From CAZWRF01 sp964636095 (GTDB lineage Bacteria > Patescibacteriota > Minisyncoccia > JAHISW01 > Tagabacteraceae), in the NCBI GenBank assembly GCA_964636095.1, contig CAZWRF010000012.1:1-18572 (forward strand): a stretch of DNA of 18,572 bases. Direction: 5' to 3'. The notes beneath the pieces are model-generated. The model was not told where the DNA came from and made no database searches. It saw only the letters and a list, made by a program, of their open reading frames with translations. Position numbers and translations under genes: made by a program. Shown piece after piece: positions 6,536 to 12,398 of this stretch (position 1 is the stretch's first letter; every line of letters starts with the position of its first letter).

Positions 6536-9187
6536 ATGAAGGTAGTGACAATTGAAGCACCGGAAAAAATTCTCAAAAGAGACCAAAGAGTAGAAGATTT
6601 CAACCCCGCTCGTATCACCGAAGCGGTTTTTAAAGCTTTTGAAGCCAGCGGACAGCCGGACAGAGCGCTGGCGCGCGAAGTAAAAGACGAAGTTTTACTT
6701 AAGCTGGCCAAAAAATATCCGTCTCGCAACAAGGCGGGTAAAAGCAAAGCAAAAAAAGCTATTCCTTCTATTGAAGAAGTCCAGGACTTTGTTGAAGAAT
6801 CTCTTATTGAAAAGGGCTATGCCAAAGTTGCCAAGGCTTATATTCTTTATCGACAGAAAAGAGCTGCCGTAAGACGCGAAAAGCAGGATATTTTGGATAA
6901 AATTGAGATAGACGAGGTGGACAAAATGTTCGACCCGAATGCTCTGCGCGTTTTAAGAAGCAGATACCTGGATAAAGACGAATCGGGCAAAGTGGTGGAG
7001 TCACCAAAAGAGCTTTTTCAAAGAGTAGCCGTTCATGTCGTGTTGCCCAATGTTTTGTACGATAAATCGGTATATCGAAAAAGAGGTCCAAGCATCCCCA
7101 AGGCGCCGGAAGAAGGGTGCGCCAAGCCGAAAATTCCCGCGCTCGGCGACGAAAAGTGCCTGGCTCTTGAAGAGACGATGAAAATAGGGAAGTACCCGCT
7201 CAACCGCTTTCACGTAAGAGACTTTTACAGAGCTTTTAAATATTTTGAAAGGGAGGGGAAAATGAAAGTTACCTGGGAAAAATTAACCGGAATGATGAAA
7301 AAAAACCGCTTCGCCCGCTACGAAAAAAATATTACTGATTTTTACAATCTTATGGTTGAAAGAAGCTTCCTCCCCAACACTCCCACTCTTGCCAATTTTG
7401 GCAGCTACCTTGGGATGGGCTCGGCCTGCTTCGCCTTGGACATAAACGACTCCATTGAAGAAATAATGGAAACCTTAAAAATGGCGTCTGTTATTTTCAA
7501 GTCCGGCGGAGGCTTGGGCTACAACTTTTCAAAGCTAAGGCCCGAAGGAGATTTTATAAAAACCACAGGAGGTACATCCTCCGGCCCCATCAGCTTTATG
7601 AAGCTTTTTGATACCATGACGGAGGTGGTGAAGCAGGGAGGTATTCGCCGGGGCGCGAACATGGGTATTATGAACAGCAACCACCCCGATATAGAAAAGT
7701 TTGTGGTGGTAAAAGAAGGCAACAAAGCGCTCAAAAATTTCAATATTTCCATTTTGCTGATGCCCGATTTTTGGGAAGCCTATAAAAAAGACAAGGCTTA
7801 TCCCCTAAAAAATCCCCGCACCGGCAAAGAATACGCTCTTGTTTCTCCAAAAAACCTGTTTGAAAAAATTGTTTATCATGCTTGGGAATCCGCCGAACCG
7901 GGAGTGCTTTTTTACGACAGAATAAACGAAAACAACCCGCTCACCAAGGCGCTTGGCCCCATTGTTACCACCAATCCCTGCGCTGAGCTTTTGCTTTATC
8001 CCAATGAATCGTGCAATCTTGGTTCGCTCAATTTGTGGGATTTTGTAAAAACGAACGCCAATGAAAAAATTTCCTTTAACTGGGACTCTTTTGCCCAAGC
8101 GGTTCGCCGAGCAGTTCGTTTTCTGGACAATGTAATAGATATCAACAAGTTTCCCCTTGAAGAAATAAGGGAAATGACGGTAAAGTCGAGAAAAATAGGC
8201 CTCGGCGTAATGGGTCTTGGAGATCTCTTGTATGAACTGGGCATGTCTTATAACTCGCAAAAAGGCAGAAACTTTATGGAAAAAATAGCCGAGTTTGTGA
8301 ATTATCACTCAAAGCTGGAATCAATGAAAATGGCCAGGGAGCGCGGGCCCTTTCCCCTATACAAAAAAAGTACCTATGCCGAGGGCAGGCTTCCCTTCAA
8401 GGGATTTTATGACAAAAAGTCGTGGAATTTTGACTGGAAAAAACTTTCAGCCGACATAAAAAAATACGGCATCAGAAACAGCTACACCACCGTTATCGCG
8501 CCGACGGGCTCAATTTCAATGATAGGCGGGTGCTCTTCCGGCATTGAACCCGTTTACTCTCTTGTATACCAAAAAAATGTGGCCGTCGGTTCTTTTTACT
8601 ATATTGATCCGGTATTTGAAAAGACCATGCTTAGGGAAGGACTTTTCGACGAGAGCCTGGTGGAAAATGTTTTGGAAAACAAGGGCTCAGTTCAAAATAT
8701 CAACTACATTCCGCCCCACTTGAAGAAAATTTTTGTCACCAGCCACGACATAAAGCCCGAAGACCACGTAAGAAGCCTGGCCGCTTTCCAAAAATGGACC
8801 GATTCTTCAATTTCAAAAACCATCAACTTCCCGAAAACGGCCACGCCAAAAGACATGGAAAAGGTGTATCTTCTGGCATACGAGCTTGGATGCAAAGGAG
8901 TTACCGTTTACAGGGACACCTCCATAAAAGACCAGGTTTTGGACGTTTCTGACGCCAAGAAAAAAAGACAAGAGAAGAAGGACGGATTGCAGGAGCTGAA
9001 AGACGAGAAGGGAGGAGGGCTGGCTGTTTATCGCGATCCGGGCTCGGTATATTTCAACGGAAACGGAAACGGCAACGGAAACGGCAAGGGAGGCAAAATT
9101 ACTCACTGCCCGAGCTGTAAAATAAAGCTTACCTTTCAGGAGGGGTGCATGTCTTGCCCGGTCTGTGGCTGGGGGCTGTGCTCGTAA
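6536..9187 (+). CDS. nrdJ: Class II (adenosylcobalamin-dependent) ribonucleotide reductase
   Basis: This enzyme makes deoxyribonucleotides by radical chemistry. The 883-residue chain has an N-terminal ATP-cone (about 1-115, KRDQRVEDFNPARITEAV start), then the ten-stranded catalytic barrel. Catalytic residues are visible: Cys298 in GSACFALD, the NPCAE motif (Asn480, Cys482, Glu484) and Cys493 in ESCNLGSLNL, the redox partner. The substrate phosphate loop is APTGSISMIGGCSSG. A linker with five Asn-Gly repeats (841-850) leads to a C-terminal cysteine tail: CPSC then CMSCPVCGWGLC, typical of NrdJ and able to carry reducing equivalents or bind zinc. There is no small NrdB subunit or NrdG activase nearby, which fits class II. 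CPR bacteria mostly lack B12 synthesis, so cofactor uptake or salvage is inferred. It is the last gene of the glycosylase-Nudix unit. Confidence 0.93.
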   Translation: MKVVTIEAPEKILKRDQRVEDFNPARITEAVFKAFEASGQPDRALAREVKDEVLLKLAKKYPSRNKAGKSKAKKAIPSIEEVQDFVEESLIEKGYAKVAKAYILYRQKRAAVRREKQDILDKIEIDEVDKMFDPNALRVLRSRYLDKDESGKVVESPKELFQRVAVHVVLPNVLYDKSVYRKRGPSIPKAPEEGCAKPKIPALGDEKCLALEETMKIGKYPLNRFHVRDFYRAFKYFEREGKMKVTWEKLTGMMKKNRFARYEKNITDFYNLMVERSFLPNTPTLANFGSYLGMGSACFALDINDSIEEIMETLKMASVIFKSGGGLGYNFSKLRPEGDFIKTTGGTSSGPISFMKLFDTMTEVVKQGGIRRGANMGIMNSNHPDIEKFVVVKEGNKALKNFNISILLMPDFWEAYKKDKAYPLKNPRTGKEYALVSPKNLFEKIVYHAWESAEPGVLFYDRINENNPLTKALGPIVTTNPCAELLLYPNESCNLGSLNLWDFVKTNANEKISFNWDSFAQAVRRAVRFLDNVIDINKFPLEEIREMTVKSRKIGLGVMGLGDLLYELGMSYNSQKGRNFMEKIAEFVNYHSKLESMKMARERGPFPLYKKSTYAEGRLPFKGFYDKKSWNFDWKKLSADIKKYGIRNSYTTVIAPTGSISMIGGCSSGIEPVYSLVYQKNVAVGSFYYIDPVFEKTMLREGLFDESLVENVLENKGSVQNINYIPPHLKKIFVTSHDIKPEDHVRSLAAFQKWTDSSISKTINFPKTATPKDMEKVYLLAYELGCKGVTVYRDTSIKDQVLDVSDAKKKRQEKKDGLQELKDEKGGGLAVYRDPGSVYFNGNGNGNGNGKGGKITHCPSCKIKLTFQEGCMSCPVCGWGLCS
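9056..9085 (+). repeat. Hexanucleotide tandem repeat encoding (Asn-Gly)5
   Basis: Five in-frame AACGGA/AACGGC units encode residues 841-850 of the ribonucleotide reductase, in the flexible linker before the cysteine tail. Such a tract can change length by slippage without a frameshift. Confidence 0.8.
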
Positions 9188-9211
9188 CCAAAAAACCTCA
9201 ATAAATATCAC

Positions 9212-9248
9212 AAAATAAACGGCTAAGGACTCCTTAGCCGTTTATTTT
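9212..9248. terminator. Palindrome copy 1, terminator after nrdJ
   Basis: A perfect 17-bp stem (9212-9228 with 9232-9248) with an ACT loop and A-rich and T-rich flanks, so it can terminate in both directions. The inner arm is CGGCTAAGG/CCTTAGCCG. Its central 31 bases (9214-9244) are identical to 9693-9723. Confidence 0.85.
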
Positions 9249-9342
9249 AAAGCGTAAATGGGTTGAAAATAAGGATTTTTTGTGATTTCATTTAAATAAT
9301 TTATGGCAATAGAAAAAGAAAAACTGCAAAAAATAAATTCTG

Positions 9343-9351
9343 TGCTAAAAT
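9343..9351 (+). promoter_or_regulatory. Extended -10 promoter, leaderless start at 9358
   Basis: TGC-TAAAAT ends at 9351 and the ATG follows after six bases (AACCCT). No clear -35 (CTGCAA at 9324-9329 is weak) and no Shine-Dalgarno. Same geometry as at 536 and 4594. Confidence 0.65.
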
Positions 9352-9357
9352 AACCCT

Positions 9358-9705
9358 ATGAAGTACTTATTTTTGCTTGTTGTTGGGGTTGCCGGATATT
9401 TGCTCGGCTCCTTTTTTGCCAAGCGAAGAAAAATCTCCACCGCCTCATCCAATTTACAACATTCCAACATTCTTGAGAATGTTGGAATGTCCAAAAGGCC
9501 GGATGTTCAAAAGAAAGAGGAGAGGAAGCAAAAAATTTTGGAATTTTTTGAACAAAAACCGGAGATAACAAACAATGACATTGAAGAGCTTTTGGGCGTT
9601 TCCGACGCCACGGCCACCAACTACCTGGACGAGCTACAAAAAGAAGGAAAAATCACCCAAAACGGCAACACGGGCCGGGGAGTTTTCTACACAATAAACG
9701 GCTAA
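9358..9705 (+). CDS. Membrane-tethered winged-helix DNA-binding protein
   Basis: The 115-residue protein has one N-terminal transmembrane helix (about 1-21, KYLFLLVVGVAGYLLGSFF) followed by a KRRK stop-transfer, a linker (26-55), and a compact winged-helix domain (about 56-114): ERKQKILEFFEQKPEITNNDIEELL, then GVSDATATNYLDELQKEGKI as the recognition helix region, and a short wing ending in GVFYTI. This is the general MarR/DeoR-like fold; I cannot name a family. The topology puts the DNA-binding domain in the cytoplasm at the membrane. The linker codons 34-45 coincide with a perfect palindrome. The stop codon lies inside palindrome copy 2, so the terminal Ile-Asn-Gly is encoded by repeat DNA. 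The target is unknown; it may sense the membrane or bring its DNA site to it. Confidence 0.75.
   Translation: MKYLFLLVVGVAGYLLGSFFAKRRKISTASSNLQHSNILENVGMSKRPDVQKKEERKQKILEFFEQKPEITNNDIEELLGVSDATATNYLDELQKEGKITQNGNTGRGVFYTING
9459..9490. repeat. Perfect palindrome inside the tethered winged-helix gene
   Basis: A 15-bp inverted repeat, ACATTCCAACATTCT with AGAATGTTGGAATGT, separated by only two bases (TG). Each arm holds ACATTC twice. It falls in the codons of the flexible linker, where an insertion would be tolerated. Confidence 0.9.
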
Positions 9706-9723
9706 GGACTCCTTAGCCGTTTA
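9693..9723. terminator. Palindrome copy 2, contains the stop codon of the 9358 gene
   Basis: Identical over 31 bases to 9214-9244. The stem is TAAACGGCTAAGG/CCTTAGCCGTTTA (9695-9707 with 9711-9723) with an ACT loop. The TAA stop at 9703-9705 is part of the left arm. The right flank (AGTTG) is not T-rich, so as a plus-strand terminator it is weaker than copy 1. Confidence 0.85.
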
Positions 9724-9753
9724 AGTTGATTAATAAACTAATATGTGCTATCA

Positions 9754-9781
9754 CTGACATAGGTTGGTTTTCTTTTACAAT
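9754..9781 (+). promoter_or_regulatory. Sigma70 promoter of the two small orphan genes
   Basis: CTGACA at 9754-9759, a 16-base spacer, TACAAT at 9776-9781. The predicted start is near 9788, giving a leader of about 28 bases with a strong ribosome binding site (GAGGGAGG, 9801-9808) seven bases before ATG 9816. Confidence 0.6.
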
Positions 9782-9815
9782 AAAATTTTTAGGAAAAAAT
9801 GAGGGAGGATTTATA

Positions 9816-9992
9816 ATGAAATTAAAATTGTTTCTAACCATACTGGCTGGTGGAATTGTTTCGGGCATTGTGGCTGAACTGTATGGCGTTAAAGAGGTCA
9901 GTCTAGTTGGTGGCTTGTGTGGCGGTTTTGTGAACGGTATGTATGGTCTTATTGCTTACAATATCGGGAAAGGTGTAATTAAAATATTTTAA
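9816..9992 (+). CDS. Small glycine-rich membrane protein (58 aa), unknown
   Basis: I do not recognise this gene. The product is almost wholly hydrophobic: a first helix at about residues 3-21 (LFLTILAGGIVSGIVAEL) and a second at about 28-50, rich in glycine with small-residue spacing (GGLCGGFVNGMYG) suited to tight helix packing, and a lysine-containing C-terminus. The open frame runs back to a TTG at 9726, but ATG 9816 has the GAGGGAGG ribosome binding site and lies downstream of the predicted transcription start, so the short form is chosen. It is followed after 14 bases by another orphan gene, also with a strong Shine-Dalgarno, so the two are probably co-transcribed. A membrane-active peptide, a holin-like protein or a small transporter accessory are all possible. 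Confidence 0.6.
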   Translation: MKLKLFLTILAGGIVSGIVAELYGVKEVSLVGGLCGGFVNGMYGLIAYNIGKGVIKIF

Positions 9993-9993
9993 A

Positions 9994-10000
9994 AAGGAGG
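9994..10000 (+). promoter_or_regulatory. Strong ribosome binding site for the 10007 gene
   Basis: AAGGAGG, six bases before ATG 10007. It is one of the few full Shine-Dalgarno sequences in the window. Confidence 0.75.
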
Positions 10001-10006
10001 CTTGGC

Positions 10007-10306
10007 ATGGAGATAAAGCTGACTGACAAATTTGGCCTTGAGTTTGTACAAAATATTTTGGGATTCAAAGGTAAGGTAGAGGTCGTTTCGTCATCGTCTG
10101 CCAATCCTACTGTCCGTGCCTACATTGAGATAGGGGATGTAAAAAGATGGGTGCATATTGGTACCCTGAAGGAAGTTGCCAAGAAGATTAAATATAGTAA
10201 CAAAAATACCATCAAAACGATTATTGCCGAAGACTTTGTTAGAAGCGTAACCGGTTGGGGATTAATAAAGTCCGAAAAATTTGTGGACAAGTTAAAATGC
10301 CGATAG
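10007..10306 (+). CDS. Orphan 99-aa soluble protein
   Basis: I do not recognise this gene. The product is soluble and moderately basic at its end (KFVDKLKCR). The first half looks beta-rich (GKVEVVSSSSANPTVRAYIEIGDVKRWVHIG); the second half looks helical (LKEVAKKIKYSNKNTIKTIIAEDFV). There are no visible catalytic or metal motifs. The start is fixed by AAGGAGG at 9994-10000. It ends six bases before a terminator, so with the 9816 gene it forms a complete two-gene unit. A small membrane protein followed by a soluble partner recalls toxin-antitoxin or regulator pairs, but nothing in the sequence proves this. Confidence 0.6.
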   Translation: MEIKLTDKFGLEFVQNILGFKGKVEVVSSSSANPTVRAYIEIGDVKRWVHIGTLKEVAKKIKYSNKNTIKTIIAEDFVRSVTGWGLIKSEKFVDKLKCR

Positions 10307-10311
10307 CTTTT

Positions 10312-10351
10312 AAAGCCCGTTTGCCTTAGGCAGACGGGCTTTCCTTGTTTT
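10312..10351 (+). terminator. Rho-independent terminator after the orphan pair
   Basis: A 14-bp stem with one G-U pair (AAAGCCCGTTTGCC at 10312-10325 with 10329-10342), a TTA loop, then CCTTGTTTT. Confidence 0.82.
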
Positions 10352-10393
10352 TACTCAAATCTTAATCAGGTCTTTTTGTTTTTTGGGTTTTAA

Positions 10394-10401
10394 TGTATAT
10401 T
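10394..10401 (+). promoter_or_regulatory. Candidate -10 of the sigma factor gene
   Basis: TG-TATATT with the hexamer at 10396-10401 predicts a start near 10408, four bases before ATG 10412. The stretch to the ATG is A/T only, so the exact hexamer is uncertain. There is no Shine-Dalgarno. Confidence 0.4.
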
Positions 10402-10411
10402 AATTATTAAT

Positions 10412-11626
10412 ATGCCAAAAAAGGCCTCAACAACAAAAAAGATAAAAAAACCCGCGAAAAAGACCGCAAAAAAGACCCCGGCGAAAACCAAGGCAAAAAC
10501 GAAAAAAACCGCTGCCCCGAAAGAAGTAAAAAAAACGGTAGGTGAAATTGCGAAAGAGCGTGACGAAAAAATGGATAAGCTCCTTGCCAAGGCAAGGACG
10601 CGCGGCTTTGTTACTCACAATGAAATCCTTAAAAACTTTCCCGACATTGAAGAGGACATAGTTTTCCTGGACCAGCTCTACGGCCGGCTTGAAGAAGACG
10701 GCATAGATATCATAGAAAACTACGACCTTTTGGATACGGAAGGGAAGGGAGGCAAAAAATACTCGGCCGAAACGTGTCTTTTGTGGATGAACTCCAAATC
10801 CACCGACTCTGTTCTAATGTATCTTAAGGAAATCGGTAAAATACCTCTTATTACTGCGTCCATGGAAAAGGAGTTGGCTAAGCGCATTGAAAAGGGTGAT
10901 GAAGAAGCCAAAAAACATCTTGCCCAGGCAAATTTGCGCCTGGTTGTTTCCATTGCTAAAAAATATATTTCTCGCACCTCAAATCTCACGATTTTGGACC
11001 TCATTCAGGAAGGCAACCTCGGCCTTTTTCGAGCCGTAGAAAAGTTCGACTGGCGCCGTGGATTCAAGTTTTCAACTTATGCCACCTGGTGGGTGAGGCA
11101 GGCTATCACACGCGCCCTTGCCGACCAGGCAAGAACCATTCGCATCCCCGTTCACATGGTTGAAAGTATTTCAAAATACCACCAAGTTGTCCGCCGGCTT
11201 ACCCAGGACTTGGGAAGAGACCCCTTGGCTGAGGAAATAGCGGCGGAAATGAATATTGAAGTTGAAAAAGTAAGACACATGCAAAAAATTTCCCAGGAAA
11301 CGGTTTCCCTTGAGGCGCCGGTAGGCGACAGTGAAGAAGATTCGGTTCTCGGTGAATTTATAGAAGACGACAAAATACTTTCTCCCGATCAGCAGGCGGC
11401 TCGCAGGCTCTTGAGAGACCAAATAAAAGAAATACTTGTAGACCTTACTTTAAGGGAGCAAAAAATACTCGAAATGCGTTTCGGTCTTGCTGACGGCAAT
11501 CAGCACACCCTTGAAGAAGTGGGGGCCGAATTCGGCGTTACCAGAGAGCGAATAAGGCAGATAGAATCAAAAGCGCTGGAGAAAATTCGCCAGCACTACA
11601 AATTAAAAAAACTTGAAGGGTACTGA
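10412..11626 (+). CDS. rpoD: Principal sigma factor (RpoD/SigA)
   Basis: The 404-residue protein directs RNA polymerase to housekeeping promoters. After a basic tail (residues 1-41, 18 of them Lys, with Ala, Thr and Pro) comes a region 1.1-like domain (about 52-108), region 1.2 from TDSVLMYLKEIG (131-142), region 2 with LVVSIAKKY, DLIQEGNLGLFRAVEKFD and YATWWVRQAIT (223-233), region 3 (about 245-320) and region 4 ending with the helix-turn-helix TLEEVGAEFGVTRERIRQIE. Gln230 and Thr233 match residues that read the -10 element, and His248 and Glu251 in RIPVHMVES match those of E. coli region 3.0 that read the extended -10 TG. It forms a single-gene unit between terminators. Lys-rich tails occur on some other principal sigma factors, for example in actinobacteria. 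Confidence 0.95.
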   Translation: MPKKASTTKKIKKPAKKTAKKTPAKTKAKTKKTAAPKEVKKTVGEIAKERDEKMDKLLAKARTRGFVTHNEILKNFPDIEEDIVFLDQLYGRLEEDGIDIIENYDLLDTEGKGGKKYSAETCLLWMNSKSTDSVLMYLKEIGKIPLITASMEKELAKRIEKGDEEAKKHLAQANLRLVVSIAKKYISRTSNLTILDLIQEGNLGLFRAVEKFDWRRGFKFSTYATWWVRQAITRALADQARTIRIPVHMVESISKYHQVVRRLTQDLGRDPLAEEIAAEMNIEVEKVRHMQKISQETVSLEAPVGDSEEDSVLGEFIEDDKILSPDQQAARRLLRDQIKEILVDLTLREQKILEMRFGLADGNQHTLEEVGAEFGVTRERIRQIESKALEKIRQHYKLKKLEGY

Positions 11627-11656
11627 AAACCCCCGCGCCGTGCGCCGGGGGTTTTT
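11626..11656. terminator. Bidirectional terminator between rpoD and the protease gene
   Basis: AAAACCCCC (11626-11634) pairs with GGGGGTTTT (11647-11655), and GCGC pairs inside with GCGC around a CGT loop with one bulged C. The A and T flanks let it serve both convergent genes. Confidence 0.85.
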
Positions 11657-11658
11657 AA

Positions 11659-12357
11659 TTAATTTTCTGTTGAGGTGACAAGCAAATATTGCTTGTCAAT
11701 CGTTTTTATGATTTTTTGAGTTGGAACAAAACAGCTTTGTATTTCTTTTTTCCAGGCGCCGATAGCTATGCCCACTACTTCTCCGTGTTTATTGAACAAA
11801 GGACCGCCGGAATGGCCGGATTTGATTTGCTTGTTAATAATTATTGTCAAAAATTTTTTTTTGGTCGGCATACCGTTGACCGCCGTATATTTTTTCTCAT
11901 TTAAAATTTTTCCGAAGATTATAACCATATTTCCGTGGGGGTATCCTACGGTAAAGACTTTTTTGTTGGCGGGTAGTTCAAGAGCACTCTTTGAGGGGAA
12001 AAGGTTATCCAGCGGGCCGACCATTTGTATCAGGGCGTAATCATCCCTGAGTGTAGATTTTACCACGATAGCCGGATGTTTGTGGCCATTGTAAAGAATT
12101 ACCCGCAAGCTTTCAGGAACAAGGTTCACGGCATGAATTACGTGCCACGCGGTTCTTATAAGGCCATGTTTGTTTAGAATAACTCCGCTTCCATAAGCGG
12201 TTATTCCATGGGAAAAAGAAACTGTTATTTTTACTGTGCTTTTTACGGCATGTTCTACTACGTTTCCCGGGAAATATTTAGTCTCCTCCACATGGAGGGG
12301 AGCGGCAAAAAACAAAATAGCCAGAAAAAAAGAAACAAAAAGAGCCGATTTTTTCAT
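11659..12357 (-). CDS. Exported trypsin-like serine protease without PDZ domain
   Basis: The 232-residue protein has an N-terminal signal sequence (about 3-20) and a chymotrypsin-fold domain of the HtrA/S1C type. Catalytic residues are visible: His72 in IRTAWHVIH, Asp106 in RDDYALIQM and Ser183 in SGHSGGPLFN, with GSGVILNKHG before the His. The usual TAAHV is TAWHV and the usual GNSGGP is GHSGGP, both substitutions next to active residues. There is no PDZ domain, so it is the protease domain alone, unlike DegP. It would act outside the cytoplasmic membrane, free or anchored. It lies 41 bases after asnS on the same strand and has its own AGGAGG ribosome binding site five bases before the ATG, so co-transcription is likely. 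It ends at the terminator shared with rpoD. Confidence 0.87.
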   Translation of the reverse strand: MKKSALFVSFFLAILFFAAPLHVEETKYFPGNVVEHAVKSTVKITVSFSHGITAYGSGVILNKHGLIRTAWHVIHAVNLVPESLRVILYNGHKHPAIVVKSTLRDDYALIQMVGPLDNLFPSKSALELPANKKVFTVGYPHGNMVIIFGKILNEKKYTAVNGMPTKKKFLTIIINKQIKSGHSGGPLFNKHGEVVGIAIGAWKKEIQSCFVPTQKIIKTIDKQYLLVTSTEN

Positions 12358-12362
12358 TTCAT

Positions 12363-12368
12363 CCTCCT
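12363..12368 (-). promoter_or_regulatory. Strong ribosome binding site of the protease gene
   Basis: AGGAGG on the minus strand, five bases before ATG 12357; this fixes the start at the signal sequence. Confidence 0.8.
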
Positions 12369-12398
12369 TTCTTCAATTTTCAAATAGTTTTTAAATTT

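Noticed and set aside
9303..9353. A 16-codon ORF (MAIEKEKLQKINSVLK) just upstream of the winged-helix gene
   Set aside because: It has no ribosome binding site, is very short and its stop overlaps the -10 of the next gene. It is probably chance in A-rich DNA.
9726..9815. Longer form of the 58-aa membrane protein starting at TTG 9726
   Set aside because: The extension precedes the predicted transcription start (about 9788) and would place GAGGGAGG inside the gene.
9816..10306. Calling the orphan pair a toxin-antitoxin system
   Set aside because: Only size and order suggest it; neither protein shows a known toxin or antitoxin motif.
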